A DNA stretch of 64,000 nt from Scilla litardierei (Eukaryota; Streptophyta; Magnoliopsida; Asparagales; Asparagaceae). The translations under genes and the position numbers were made by a program. The notes under the pieces are model-generated. The model was not told the DNA's origin. It worked only from the letters and a program-made list of their open reading frames with translations, and ran no database searches. The stretch covers positions 137,776,448-137,840,447 of the forward strand of contig CM061136.1 in NCBI GenBank assembly GCA_030789695.1. The letters run 5' to 3'. Each line of letters opens with the position of its first letter. Positions within the stretch are counted from its first letter, which is position 1. This document shows positions 11,424 through 22,785 of the stretch, in pieces.

Positions 11424-12058
11424 TAGGGGTGGCAAAATGAGCCCGACCCGACCCGACCCGACCCGAACCCGGCATCCTTAACCGGGTATGGGTAGGGGCA
11501 AATACGGGTCAAGTAGGAAACGGGTTGACCCGACCCGACCCGGATAAAATCCGGGTCGGGTATGGGTTTGGCAAGTCAACCCGGATGACCCGAATTCGAC
11601 CCGGTTTACTTTCTATATATATATATATTTATTTATTTATATAATAACTTCAAGACACAGTTGCAATGGGAGTTATGTTTATTCGATTTGAATTGGTGTC
11701 CTCTTCTTTAATATGTCTTGAATTCAATTCCCTTTACATACAACTTTTTTGTTAATTATATTACTTTCGTTAATAAAATGGTAACGTAAATTATACTTTC
11801 TTACTATCATCAGTGCGGTTTAAGCAACGAGCTACTGGAAAATTATGCAACACTTAATAAATTGTCGGCGACTCTTAATAAATAGCGGGATATCGAAAAA
11901 GGAGCAGTAGTGTATAAGTCAAATCTTAACCCGACGGGTTAACCCGAACCTGACCCGGAAATTTTCCGGTCACCCGAACCCGACCCGGATTCAATCCGGG
12001 TCGGGTCAAATCTGACCCGACTCGAACCCGAACCCACCCGACCCGTTTGCCACCCCTG
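11424..12058. mobile_element. hAT-type MITE, 635 bp, 8-bp TSD CTTCCTTC
   Basis: The ends are TAGGGGTGGCAAA and its inverted partner TTTGCCACCCCTG, typical of hAT terminal repeats. It is flanked on both sides by CTTCCTTC (11416-11423 and 12059-12066), the 8-bp duplication expected of hAT insertion. Both subterminal regions, about 120-150 bp each, are packed with ACCCGACCCG / CGGGTCGGGT repeats, while the centre is AT-rich and non-coding. No transposase is encoded. Confidence 0.93.
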
Positions 12059-12385
12059 CTTCCTTCAAAGTTTCTTCTGTTTCTCTCTCTCCAGATATGC
12101 CAAGTCATCCCATCCAATACCGTTTTGATTAATCTCCCCATATTGCCCTTCCTATGAAAAAGGGAAAGAATCAAATCACCAATACCCGCCAAGGTAGAGG
12201 GCAAAGCAGCTGTGACCCCCCATTTTTAGAAAACTCCTGCAATGGAGGTAATTAGTATAGCTGCATTCAAAAAATATATGAGCCATGCTTTCATGAATAC
12301 TATCAGAGCATAAAACACAGAAGGGTGAAGTAGGCACTCCCCATTGCACGAGCTTATCCAGGGTAAGAAGTTTCCCATGAAAAGC

Positions 12386-12940
12386 TCATAGTAAAGTAAT
12401 AGCTATCTTGGGGATGTGCCCCTGAAACCAGACCACCTTGTAATAGTGGAAAAGTCGTTTAATAGCTCGAGTACCGTCCCATGCATTGCGAAGAGAGGGA
12501 GATTTGGACGCCCAAACCCAAGAATCATTGCCGCCGGTCAAAGCCATCGTAATGATTAAGTGACGAACATGAAGGAGGGAGTTGCAATTCACCCATCTCC
12601 CATCAGCCCAGTAATCACTGACCATACTCTTCTCCTCCCCAACAGGAACCTCATAAGAGTCACAAAGAGGGCCACATGGAAGCCAATTATCATACCAAAA
12701 GAGAGTAGAAGTCCCATCCCTAACATTGCGTTTGGTGAGCTTTTTAGTGTGTTCCCGGCAATGAAGAAGGAATTTCCAGGTTCCAGGTTGCATAGGATGG
12801 GGCTTGGCCAGAAATAACCCCATCTTACTTATATACTGATTCCTCATATGCGAAGCCCAAATCCCTTTGTGTGTAAGCATGCGCCACGTGAGTTTAACAC
12901 CAAATGCTTTGTTTAAATCAGTGAAGCTTCTGATTCCCAC
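12386..12940 (-). pseudogene. LINE ORF2 C-terminal fragment (copy B)
   Basis: This open frame of 184 codons lacks the endonuclease and reverse transcriptase domains. Its residues match the C-terminal half of ORF2 in copy A (for example GTWKFLLHC, KLTKRNVRDG, FWYDNWLPCG, SPSLRNAWDG). After the stop the homology goes on in other frames (LDKLVQWGVPTSPFCVL) toward 12300. It is better preserved than the same part of copy A. Confidence 0.85.
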
Positions 12941-12953
12941 ACATATATGTATG

Positions 12954-13000
<47 letters not shown>

Positions 13001-13630
13001 GTGTGTGTGTGTGTGTGAAAATGTTGTTTACTTCATATTCTCTTTCACACATTGTCTCATTGTTTATCTTATATGTGTGAATATTGTGAAATTGTCCCCT
13101 TGTATGCGATATCATATATGATGTGATTTGAGACGATTTTTTTTTCATGTGGCTTGTAATGTTGATATTGGACTCACATTCCTTTAGTCAACAAAGTTTT
13201 AATGTGTTTATGAGTTTTTGATTTGTATATCTTTAGACTCTTATGATTGTTTTAGTTCTTATTTAGTACTATTATTGTTGTTATTCTACTCCCACCTTTT
13301 GGATAATGCCATAGGGGGAGAAAAATAAACATATCATAATTATGTGCTAAGTAAATTCTAATTCATAACTTGAATCTAAGATTGAAGTTGCGTTAGATTC
13401 AAGGGGAGTAAGATATAATGAACTTGGATTATAAAATCCTAGATTTTATGATTTCAAGAAAATCATTCCACTCATGCATATCTTACTCATTTGCTTCATT
13501 TGATCTATAGATGCCTTAATATTTATTGACTAACTTGATTGGCATCTATGTAGGGAGAGTTAGTTTCCTGTAAGCAGAATTATTTATCTTTTTGTTTATG
13601 TTTGTTTGTCATCATCAAAAAGGGGGAGAA
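12941..13630 (+). other. copia 3' untranslated region, TATGTA/TG microsatellite and polypurine tract
   Basis: Resumes the copia element after the LINEs. It begins with a (TATGTA)n(TG)n microsatellite (12941-13018) and continues AT-rich with two GGGGGAG-type purine clusters. It ends with the polypurine tract AAAAAGGGGGAGAA at 13617-13630, directly before the LTR. No ORF of note. Confidence 0.75.
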
Positions 13631-15559
13631 TGTTGAGTATTGGACTTCTCCCTACTTGGTGTTAATGATCAGCAAATATAAATACTTGGGACTAATCCTC
13701 TATTTGCAGTTAATCCATTGCCTTAGCATATCATGAAGATCAATTAGCAATGGATGCCACTCAAAGATCAATGAAAGCAAGAGAAGTAGATTGGATGATA
13801 AAAAATGGTGATTGAAGCTCCTAGAAGACTTCAAGCTCATACGTTGGATAGAAGAGAGAATTATACCATGTAATCTTCCTTTTTCTCTTCTAGTATGTAG
13901 CTTAGAAGTAGAACTTTGTTGGAGCACACACATCTTCATTTGTTTCTTAGGAAATCATTAGATCAATTTTCCTTAGACTCCAATTCATTTCTATTAAGAA
14001 TGTGCATGTCATGATTTCAACAATCGACTGCCGACCAATTTACAGTCGCATGTCTTAAAACATTCGACTGTGATTTGTTCTACAGTTGCCTGTTATGCAC
14101 ATACTTAATCAGTTGATTTTTGGGCTTCCCGAGCTTTTACTTTATTAGGCGACTACTGTACATTTCACAGACACCTGTCCAAGTGACATTCGACTGTGCT
14201 TTGTTAATCAGTCGCCTATCTATCTTCAACCCAAGATCATTCTCAGTTTGATCTGGCCAGTCGACTGATGTTGTATTTACATTCGCCTGTCCAAGGACCA
14301 GTCGACTGTAAATGTTTCAACAGTCACATGTCCATGATTCTTCTGCAGGACTTACTCTCTGGAATAATTCGTATTCTAGTGCCAGTCGATTGATGTTGTA
14401 TTTATAGTCGACTGTCCAATGGTATAGTCGACTGTTAATGCTTCAACAGTCGTCTGTCTTTGAGCTTCTCTGCAGACTCAACTCTCTGGAAAATGTCAGG
14501 GTTTGTGACAGTCGCATGTAGAAGGAATTACAGTCGCATGTTGGATTTACAGTCGACTGTCTTCTCTTTATCAGTCGCATGTCCTATATTCCCAGACTTT
14601 TCTAAGACTTTCACAACTTACCCTGATTGTGGCCAGTCGCCTGTAGAAGGAATTACAGTCGTCTGTTGGATTAACAGGCGACTGTCTTCTCTTCATCAGT
14701 CGACTGTCTACGTGGTAAGTTACCGTTTGAATTCTCACATACCATCTGACACAGTGCAGCAGTCGACTGTGCCTTGTTCAACAGTCGACTGTCGCGTGTG
14801 CAGATTCTATCCATTGAGTTTTTCTCCACGGATTTCAAAGGGGCTTTTGGGAATTCTGTTTGAGGGTTTTGAGAAAACTATAAAGCCCGCCTCTACTGTT
14901 CCATTGAGAGATTACTTAATCATTTGAGAAGCAACTCACTAAAACATTCAAGCTTTCAATCTTCCAAGATCAAAGCTCTCAAAATCCTAAAGCACTAGAA
15001 TTCCTATCTTTCATCTCTTTCTCTCCAACCTAGAACCAAAGAGAAATCTTCTAGGCATTTGGTGCAGTTAAGAGAAATGGCTTTCCTCTCTTCAAAAGAG
15101 TCATTCAACACATAACATACTCTCCTTCTAGTTCTACTTCAAGGCATATGTGATTGTAAGTGTTGTTTATTTCAGATTTCGTAACTTTCGTTATTTAATT
15201 TACTCTCGGGTTGTGAGAGCGGTTTGCTTTCTCCCAAGTTGTAGGAGTCAAGGACAATCGAGTGTACTTCGATTTCACTTGTAAGGTTGCTACAAGTGGG
15301 TTTTAAGAAAACCTCAAGTTAGAGTTCTAACTTGAGTATCCGTTGGTATCCGGGTGGAAGGGGCGTATGATTACCGGGAACAAGTCGGGTGTTGACTTGG
15401 GTAATCCGAACCCTTGAAACATATCTACGTTTGCATTGTTTCATTTTTAGGGTTAATTTTCATTCCGCACTTTATTGTTGGTTAGAAATTTAATTGGGTG
15501 TAACTATCATTTTAAATTGTATAAACACTATTCAACCACTCTTTCTAGTATTTTCCTCA
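13631..15559 (+). mobile_element. 3' LTR of the SIRE-type copia element (1929 bp)
   Basis: It starts TGTTGAGTAT directly after the polypurine tract and ends TAGTATTTTCCTCA at 15559. No tRNA primer site follows, so it is a 3' LTR. The first 400 bp are AT-rich; 14020-14800 holds a dense array of CAGTCGACTGT-like palindromes; 14880-15560 resembles a 5' leader with the usual CTATTCAACC end. The 3' end lies 440 bp upstream of the AIG2-like start codon and in the same orientation, so its promoter could read toward the gene. Confidence 0.85.
14020..14800 (+). repeat. array of about 25 short palindromes, consensus CAGTCGACTGT
   Basis: Copies occur every 15-45 bp in forms such as ACAGTCGACTGTC, CAGTCGCATGTCC, CAGTCGCCTGT, CATTCGACTGTG and CAGTCGTCTGTC. 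The central two or three bases vary most (GACT, GCAT, GCCT, GTCT), whereas CAGTCG on the left and TGT on the right are kept. The spacing is irregular, so it is neither a satellite nor a CRISPR. About a dozen related copies lie at 940-1285 in the same element. Confidence 0.9.
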
Positions 15560-15998
15560 TAGCCAGAGATCGTACACAGACCCCCAACCAAAAGCCCCCC
15601 AAGCCTTAACTGGCATCTAATGGAATATTCCCTCTTATGTTAGATTTTAACAGAAAATTAAAGAGGATACCTATTACGATTAAAGTTTAAAATTTGAGGG
15701 ACTTAAGAGACAATTTCCATATTTAAGAGATAAAATGAAGGATACGGAAAAAAAAATTTTTTTTTAATACATCGTAATGAATGGGTATGGATTTATAAAA
15801 TGCTTTAATAAATACTGGCCAATCATTCGGGCCACATTGTAGATTCAGAATCTAAAAGATTCCGCATATTCAAATAATGCATTCAAGAGAAACAACTAGG
15901 TGTCTTCTTCCTCTAAATAATCCCGTCCCTTATAAAACTAATCGACTTGCTCGGTCATTTGTTGTCATACACACACAAAGGACGAAAGAGAGCGACCA
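15560..15998 (+). promoter_or_regulatory. promoter and 5' UTR region of the AIG2-like gene
   Basis: Unique-looking DNA between the copia LTR and the start codon. A TATA-like TATAAAAC is at 15930-15937 (preceded by CCCT), and a (CA)n run at 15969-15977 falls in the expected 5' UTR. Transcription would start around 15960-15970, giving a short leader. The LTR leaves only about 370 bp of non-repeat DNA upstream of the TATA box. Confidence 0.6.
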
Positions 15999-16120
15999 AT
16001 GGCGACATCTTCCTCATCTGTTCACAGCGTGTTCGTATACGGAAGCCTACTCGCCGAGGAGGTCGTCAAATTGGTCATGAAGCGTGTGCCCGCCTCCTCC
16101 CCCGCGATCCTCAACGGCCA
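15999..16120 (+). CDS. AIG2: AIG2-like exon 1
   Basis: Starts at ATG 15999 in AGCGACCAATGGCG. It encodes a Ser-rich N-terminus, VFVYGSLLAEEVVKLVMKRV and SSPAILNG, and ends two bases into a His codon before the donor GTAACC at 16121. Read without splicing it would hit a stop at once. The phase matches exon 2. Confidence 0.92.
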
Positions 16121-19100
16121 GTAACCTCTAATCTCTAATTCCATTTTCCAATTGTACCCTTTTTAGTTTTGCGATCCTTTTATTATCTTCATTCTTTGAG
16201 TTGGCAATTATTTGATCGATCTGTGCCCAAAATGGATTAATATGGAAAGTACCCATCTAATGATATGAAAAAAATTTAGGCTTTTTAAATCTTGTTTCCG
16301 CTTAAGGTTCATCTCAACATTTATATATGTGATGATTTAGTTAATATTTTAATTGCAATTATTAATTTCTGAGTGCCGTGAGTGTATAGATTTCCGATAT
16401 TTGCTAGGGTTTAAAAAAAGGATTTTCTTGGCGCGAGATTGGAATTGTGAAAAATGAGCGTCAGTTGCCATAGGAGACATAAATTTCCACCTATAACCAA
16501 AATTGCATGTTCTTTAACCATCGATTTTAGGAATGGTAAAAATAATCCACTGGTGGAAAACCATTAAACTTCCAACCACTTGGTGCAAGGGCAATTCATG
16601 TGAAAATCACAAGATTTTTTGGTAGGTTGATGTTTAGGACATGGAGATCACTGGCATGAATGGTGCTAATACTCTAAAAGAGGAACATAAGGTGAACTTC
16701 TCGGTTACCATGTATGAAATTTTCATCCTCTCGAGAAATGTGTACCCATTGTTCTCAATTATCACTAGTACGTGTCAGATTAGCACTTTCTCAGGGATAC
16801 CGTATGATTGTATGTGAATTAGCTCTTGACATAGGCTTGCATATTTGCAGTCACAGGTTCAGCATAAAGGGGCGCCTTTATCCAGCAATTCTGCCTGTCG
16901 AAAGCAAGAAGGTCACAGGAAAGGTTTGTTATAAAGCCTTGTAACTATGTTGTTCATAACACGTGCAAATAAAGGATTTGTCTCTCAGAGGGCATGCTTT
17001 AATATTGATGTGGATAAGATAACCGTTAAGCACTTATAATGTTTGTTGCAATTTTTTGTTCAATGCATACAAAGAATCATGAGTCCTTGAAAAATGATCA
17101 TGTTTGCTATAGAATTTATAGTCTCTTTAAGTCTAGTTTTGCATATACATAGCACTCATACATGTTTGCAACAAACATCACTTACAATTTTAGTAAGACA
17201 CCGAATGATGCACAAAAATTGTACATCATGATTTCCATCACGATCTAAATCTAAATGACTTGAAGTGTATATGAAAACCTATAAGACATGCATGCACACA
17301 CTGTGTGCGTGCGTGCGCACATCTTTTGCATCTGTGTGTTGGCCCAAGAGGTGGGGGCAATGTTGTCAGAATTGAAATTGCCATTGAAGTTGAAAAATAA
17401 GTGTTATGTTCTTTCTAATTTAACTGTCAGTTCACGTGGTCCAAGTTGGATTTATATAAAAGAAGATAACCTTTAGGAATTTATGAATCATGTATTTAAT
17501 ACTATATTTTTGTTTAAGAAAATAGGAGAAGTTGGAACATGAGTGACGCAGAACGACGACATAAATGGAGGTGGCGGTGGGGAAATATGGAAAGGGGTAG
17601 ATTAGTGATTTGATAACTTTTCGGATCTCACATACCAAAAATTTATTGATCACTGATTCACATGCCTCACATGTGGAGATTCTTCGAACCTCTCGTACAG
17701 ACAATCAAAGCTACTCTCGCACACCAATGTAAAAGATTTAATTTTGTGGAGAAACTAAATGTTTACATCAAAACTATTCTCCATTGATTTCTTTAAAAAG
17801 CCTACTAAGTTTGTGGCCTTGATATAAGCTTACAACTTACTTTTAAAACCTAATAGGATTAGAACTTCTAAAATAACTAAAACTTTTAAAACAAATAAAA
17901 GACTCAAAAAATAAAAGACTCAAATAAGGTCTCAAACCAATTAGAATTCTCCTAGGAATCAAACACAATTCCATCACATAAAAATAAAAATAATCATTCT
18001 TGAATTCGATCGCCATCATTCTCCTCAGCTTAAGAACTTCATCATTTGATGAGCGGTTATATGCATAACATAACCGAGCAGAATTCAAGAGTCCTTTGTA
18101 GCTAGTAGTCCTTTGTAGCTGGAGAAGATGCATTTATAAACTTTGAATTATGACATGATGTAGATCTGTAGACGAATATCTTTTGTAAATTCTCCCAAAT
18201 AGTAAAAGAGATGAAATCATATAGAATCTTCTTGTTTGGAGGATGTGGATAATTTGGGATGACAAACTTCATGGGCTCAATTTTCTCAAGTTTCTGTGAA
18301 ATATATGACGCAATCATATGATGATTATACTCAATGAAGCTCGTTGAGAACCTGTGTGATGCATGCAAAGCTTTCTCGTTGGTTCTAATATGAACCTCTC
18401 TAGACAAACTTGAATCCTTCTATCATCCATATCTACAAATTCCTGAATTTATTTGATTCTGCAGCAGATTTATGAGTATTATTGATATTTGCAAAAATTA
18501 CAAAAGCCTCGATATGCAAAGAAACTCAAATCATATACAATATGCCCATGGAATGCATTAGAAATAAGGTTAAAGCTAGATTCTAAGGATTGGGACTTAT
18601 ATGATGAGATATTTGAGTTAGTGGCTTTTAAGGATTAACTCGTTCTTTTGATTTTCAATTATGTTCTTGTGTTTATAAGGAGTCAATACAATTTTCTTTT
18701 CTTTGAATATAAATGCGTATGCATTGGATCTATCAGAATGTGCATATAGTTAAGGCATACTTAGCAAAATACGTGAAGCATCTATATGTATAACATTACA
18801 CCAAATACCATCGTGATAGCTTAAAACAAGATAAGCACTAAACAACGTTAGATAACAAAATGTGATTCATTATCAATCATGTAATCATATAACGCTGTGG
18901 ATGCGGTTCATCTTTTAGTCCCATCTTTTCAATAGCTAAGTTGGCAACTAAATCGATACAACTACATCCGTCAATCGTCACTTTGGAAAATCTGTCTTCA
19001 ATTTTGACGTAGGAAAAGAAAATATTAGTCCTTTGTCAATCAACCTCACTCTTAGGTGTGGTAACTAATCACCTAATGACTTGTAATTGTGCACTAGAAT

Positions 19101-22100
19101 CATCTTCAACATTAACTGTAATACCAGTAACATCAGAAGTATATTCTTCGTCAATTTTATCATCATCATCATCATTGATCTTACTCCCAAGCAAATTTTT
19201 ATTAGGCAACTGACTAGCAAAATGACTAAAGCCATGACATTTAAAACATTATATCCCTTTATGGTTTTGTTGTGATGTTTATCCAAGCTTAGCCTTTCCA
19301 TTCATCTCTTTAGCGGCAATCATTTCTGATTTAGTCATATTGTCACTAGGCTACTTAAATATCCGACAGGCTTTAAAATTAGGTTTCTTGTCTATAAAGC
19401 CTCTCATGGATTCTAAATTTAAGGCTAGATTAAAAGTTGGCAATCATTTCTGATTTAGTCATGTTGTCACTAGGCTGTTTAAATTACCCGCATGCTTTAA
19501 AACTAGGCTTCTTACCTATAGAGGCTCTCATGGATTCTAAATTTAAGGCTAGATTAAATGCTTGTTGCATATTATTTATGTTGTGGAGAAGCATCTCATG
19601 CCTAATATCCGCTCTCAATGTAGATCAAAACCTAGCAAGGATATATCATGTGTCTTCTTTAGCTCACTCCTAATAATTACGTCATTGAATCTAGTCATGT
19701 ATTCCTCAGCAGTCATATTTCCTTGTCGTATGTCGTTCAGTTTTTTTAGTAGACGATCTCTATAGGTAGGAGGCAAATATTTTTCTTTGATCTTTTCCTT
19801 CATCTCATTCTAGTTCTGTATATGACTCAAATACTCTCTCTTGTTGTCTCTTTATGGATGTTTAGAAAATTTTAGTAGACCATACTATTTTATTTTAGCA
19901 AATTGGACTTTTTGCTCGTTTGATAATTGGTACCACCTAAACAAATGCTCTATCTCTACTAACCAATCTGAAAAGGTCCGAAGATTATAAATTTCATCAA
20001 AATTGGAAGCATCTATCTTAATCCATCGTGCAATATTATCTCATTCAAAGTTATTCTCAATATTCTCATCTTGTCTCCTACTATTTAGATTATTTTTATT
20101 TTTGATCATTTTAGGTTCCTCATCAAAAGTACTATGTGCGTCTCCTGTTTGATTTATGTCGGCCTTTAATCCTAAATATACCTTTTGAAGTTGATTTTCT
20201 AGCCTCTGAATTGTGTTATCGTTCATGTCAGATCCTTGGGTTTTGTCATTACGCAATAATTATATAGGTGCAAGACCTAAACTCCAATTAAATGTGTGCT
20301 CTAATGTAAATAAAATAAAATAAAATCATAGGTCTCAAATCCATATAATAAAATGCAATCTTATATATGCTGATGCATCACACAGATTGAGACTAGAAAA
20401 ATATGCAATATTAATGATATCGACTAATTTGAACAAAATCAAATAGAGGAATTTTTTTAGAATTTGACAATTGAGGATTTGATCAGATTAGAGGTTATCT
20501 GGAGTGCAAATCAACTTTTTTGTATCATACACGACATTTAGAACTTATAGAGCTTTAATTCAGATGATTAGGGCCGAAAATTTCATGTGAAAAGCTCAAG
20601 AAATTGTCAAAATATGGCCAAAAATCCCTGAAAATTTGCTAGCCGTACTGTTGAGCCACATCTTCGGTCAACGGGTCAATGGCTCGATGTCGGCTCGGCT
20701 TCGTCAGCTCGAGCCGGCTTTGGAGGCTCGGGGTTAACTCGGGAGCAAGTCGATGAACAGAGTTGGTGCGTCGGTCGGATCGGTGCGTTGGCTTGACGCA
20801 GTCTTGGGGCTGGTTTGATTGGCCTGGCACTGTAGCAAGGTCAGCTCGGGTGGCACCAACGGTGTTTTTAAAAGGTTCTGACGGTCGTTTGCCGCTGGAG
20901 TTGTTGCTGCACGTTCGCGAGGAGGCGTCAAACTGTTTTGGGGTCATCGACCGCAATCATCACCAGTGGTGATGTCGATGAGCTTTGAAAAGGGTTAGGG
21001 TGGTACCACAACAAAGGTTCTTCGTCGGGGGCGATGTTCTTGGTTGCGGATGTCGTCTTCATCGGTGGAAGAGGGTAGTTGATAGAGATCAAATTCGAGA
21101 AAGAGTTCAATTTGAGAGGAAGTCTTTTATTTATTTGACAGAGTTTGAGCCCTTGAAGAATTCCTATTTGTTTGAGTCTTTTTGTTATTTTAAAAGTTTT
21201 AGTTATTTGAGTCTTTTTTTGTTATTTGAGTCTCTTTGTTATTTGAGTGTTTTTGTTATTTTAGACATTTTAGTCCTATTGGGTTTTAGAGAGTCAAGTA
21301 GTAAGCATATATAAAGGCCACAAACCTATTAGATTTTTTAAGAATTCAATGAAAATTAGTTTTTGGTGTAAACTTTTAGTTTCTTCACAAATTAAATTTT
21401 TTACATTGATGTGTGAGCGTGTGCTTGATTGCCTGGGCAAGAGATTCGAAGAATATATATGTGGAAGGTAGTGATTGAAAGATTTTTAGGCTGCGAGATT
21501 TGAAAATTTATCAAATCACTAAATTACTTCTGTTCCAAATTCCCACCACATACCTTCCTGCGTTCGTACTACGTCATTGGTGGTAGGAACGACGTCCGTC
21601 TTAGAGGGCGGTTGAGGCGGCGACGATGAACTTTGGTAGTGGTGGTAGTGAATCGAAGGTTGGGGGACGGTGGTATGTCTTCGGTTGCGGAAAATGCCAA
21701 CGAAGGCATAGGTTGCAGAGGTCACGGGATGTAGCGACAGAGGGAGATGTTTGTGTGTTGTCAAAGGCAACGATGATGGATAGGTTGCAACGGCGAACAC
21801 GTCGACGACGTGGGTGAGTTTTTGGTTAATGTTTTAATGATTAGTTGCCTGTTTTTCTTCCTCTTTTTTGAGAACATCTCTTTTTTCTTTGAAAACTCTC
21901 ATTTTTTCTTTCTTTCTTTTTCTCTTTGTTTTTCTTTTCAAAAATTTGTCTCTCTGTTTTTTGATCTTTTTTGAATATAACTAAAAAGAAATTTTTTGAA
22001 GAAGAGCAAAAACAAATAAACCAGGGTAAGCTTTGATACCAATTTGACATAGAATCTAGGCAGAAAGAGGGTTGATGGGAGGAATTTGGAAAAGAAGTAG

Positions 22101-22754
22101 ATTAGAGTTTTGATAAATTTTAGGATCTAGCACCCCAGAAATTATTCGATCACCGACTCGCACGCATCACATATGGAGATTCTTCAAACCTCTCGCTTAT
22201 GCAATCAAGTACGCTCTCGCACACCAATTCAAAAGATTTAATTTTGTGGAGAAACTAAAAGTTTATATCAAAACTATTCTTCATTAATTTCTTCATTAAA
22301 AAACTAATAAGGTTGTGGTCTTTATATATGCTTACAACTTGACTATTAAAACCTAACAGAATTAGAACTTCTAAAATAACTAAAACTCCTAAAACAAATT
22401 AAAGACTCACAAAATAAACGAACCAAATAACAAAAAGGACTCAAACCAACTAAAATTCTCGTAGGTATCAAACTTTATTCCATCACATAAACATTAAAAG
22501 AATCCTTCTCGAATTCGATCTCCATCAATGAGAAAATTTCCTTAGGCCGATGTCAGATATTCTACTCATTGCTTCTTTTTGGATGATAGTTACCATTCAT
22601 CTTTATCTACATGTCTTAAGTCATATATGCATAAAAATTATGGTTTTCATGTTGTTTGTGTTGAAGGTGTGGCTCGAATACATGTCACAAGTGTTAAGAA
22701 GGTGGAAGAGACAAAAAGCAAAAGGGGTGAGTTTATTCCCATATTGTACTTGAA

Positions 22755-22785
<31 letters not shown>

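Larger units (their letters stand above)
11115..12940 (-). mobile_element. LINE copy B, 5'-truncated, same family as copy A
   Basis: The first 300 bases (11115 on) closely match copy A from 2429 on. The minus strand codes for the ORF2 C-terminus: 12940-12386 is an open frame with WRMLTHKGIWASHMRNQY, STLFWYDNWLP and KVVWFQGHIPKIAITLL, parallel to copy A at about 3610-3060. The element stops abruptly at 12940 in the part equivalent to copy A near 3611, which is the usual 5' truncation. Its 3' UTR is split by a hAT MITE (11424-12058). Copies A and B have the same orientation and lie end to end. Confidence 0.9.
1..15559 (+). mobile_element. SIRE-type Ty1/copia retrotransposon, 3' part, split by nested LINEs
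   Basis: The + strand runs in copia order: end of pol (to 664), a spacer with short palindromes, an extra ORF (1610-2167), then, after LINE DNA at 2421-12940, more spacer, a polypurine tract (13617-13630) and an LTR (13631-15559). The 5' LTR, gag and most of pol lie left of the window. An extra ORF between pol and the 3' LTR, and a PPT ending in GGGGGAGAA just before TGTTGA, are typical of the SIRE/Maximus lineage. The two halves are joined by inference: both break in a TATACATA/TATGTA microsatellite and both carry CAGTCGACTGT-type palindromes. Confidence 0.75.
17544..22527 (-). mobile_element. deleted Ty3/gypsy element with both LTRs, TSD ATGAG
   Basis: On the minus strand the 5' LTR is 22527-22045, the primer site is at about 22042-22030 (TGGTATCAAAGC, a one-mismatch match to the initiator tRNA-Met site), the gag-protease remnant is 20256-18890, and the 3' LTR is 18018-17544. 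ATGAG flanks both ends (17539-17543 and 22528-22532). Reverse transcriptase, RNase H and integrase are absent, so this is an internally deleted copy. A third LTR of the same family lies inverted within the leader (21080-21576), next to GC-rich DNA. Confidence 0.88.

Noticed and set aside
12867..13148. ORFs with YVYVYV or IYIYIY runs
   Set aside because: Translation of the TATGTA/TG microsatellite.
14020..14800. CRISPR-like or satellite array
   Set aside because: Units are only about 11 bp, spacing is irregular and the DNA is a plant LTR; no cas-type context exists.
15999..16123. A 41-codon stand-alone ORF ending in TAA
   Set aside because: Its end is a splice donor and exons 2-4 continue the AIG2-like protein in phase.
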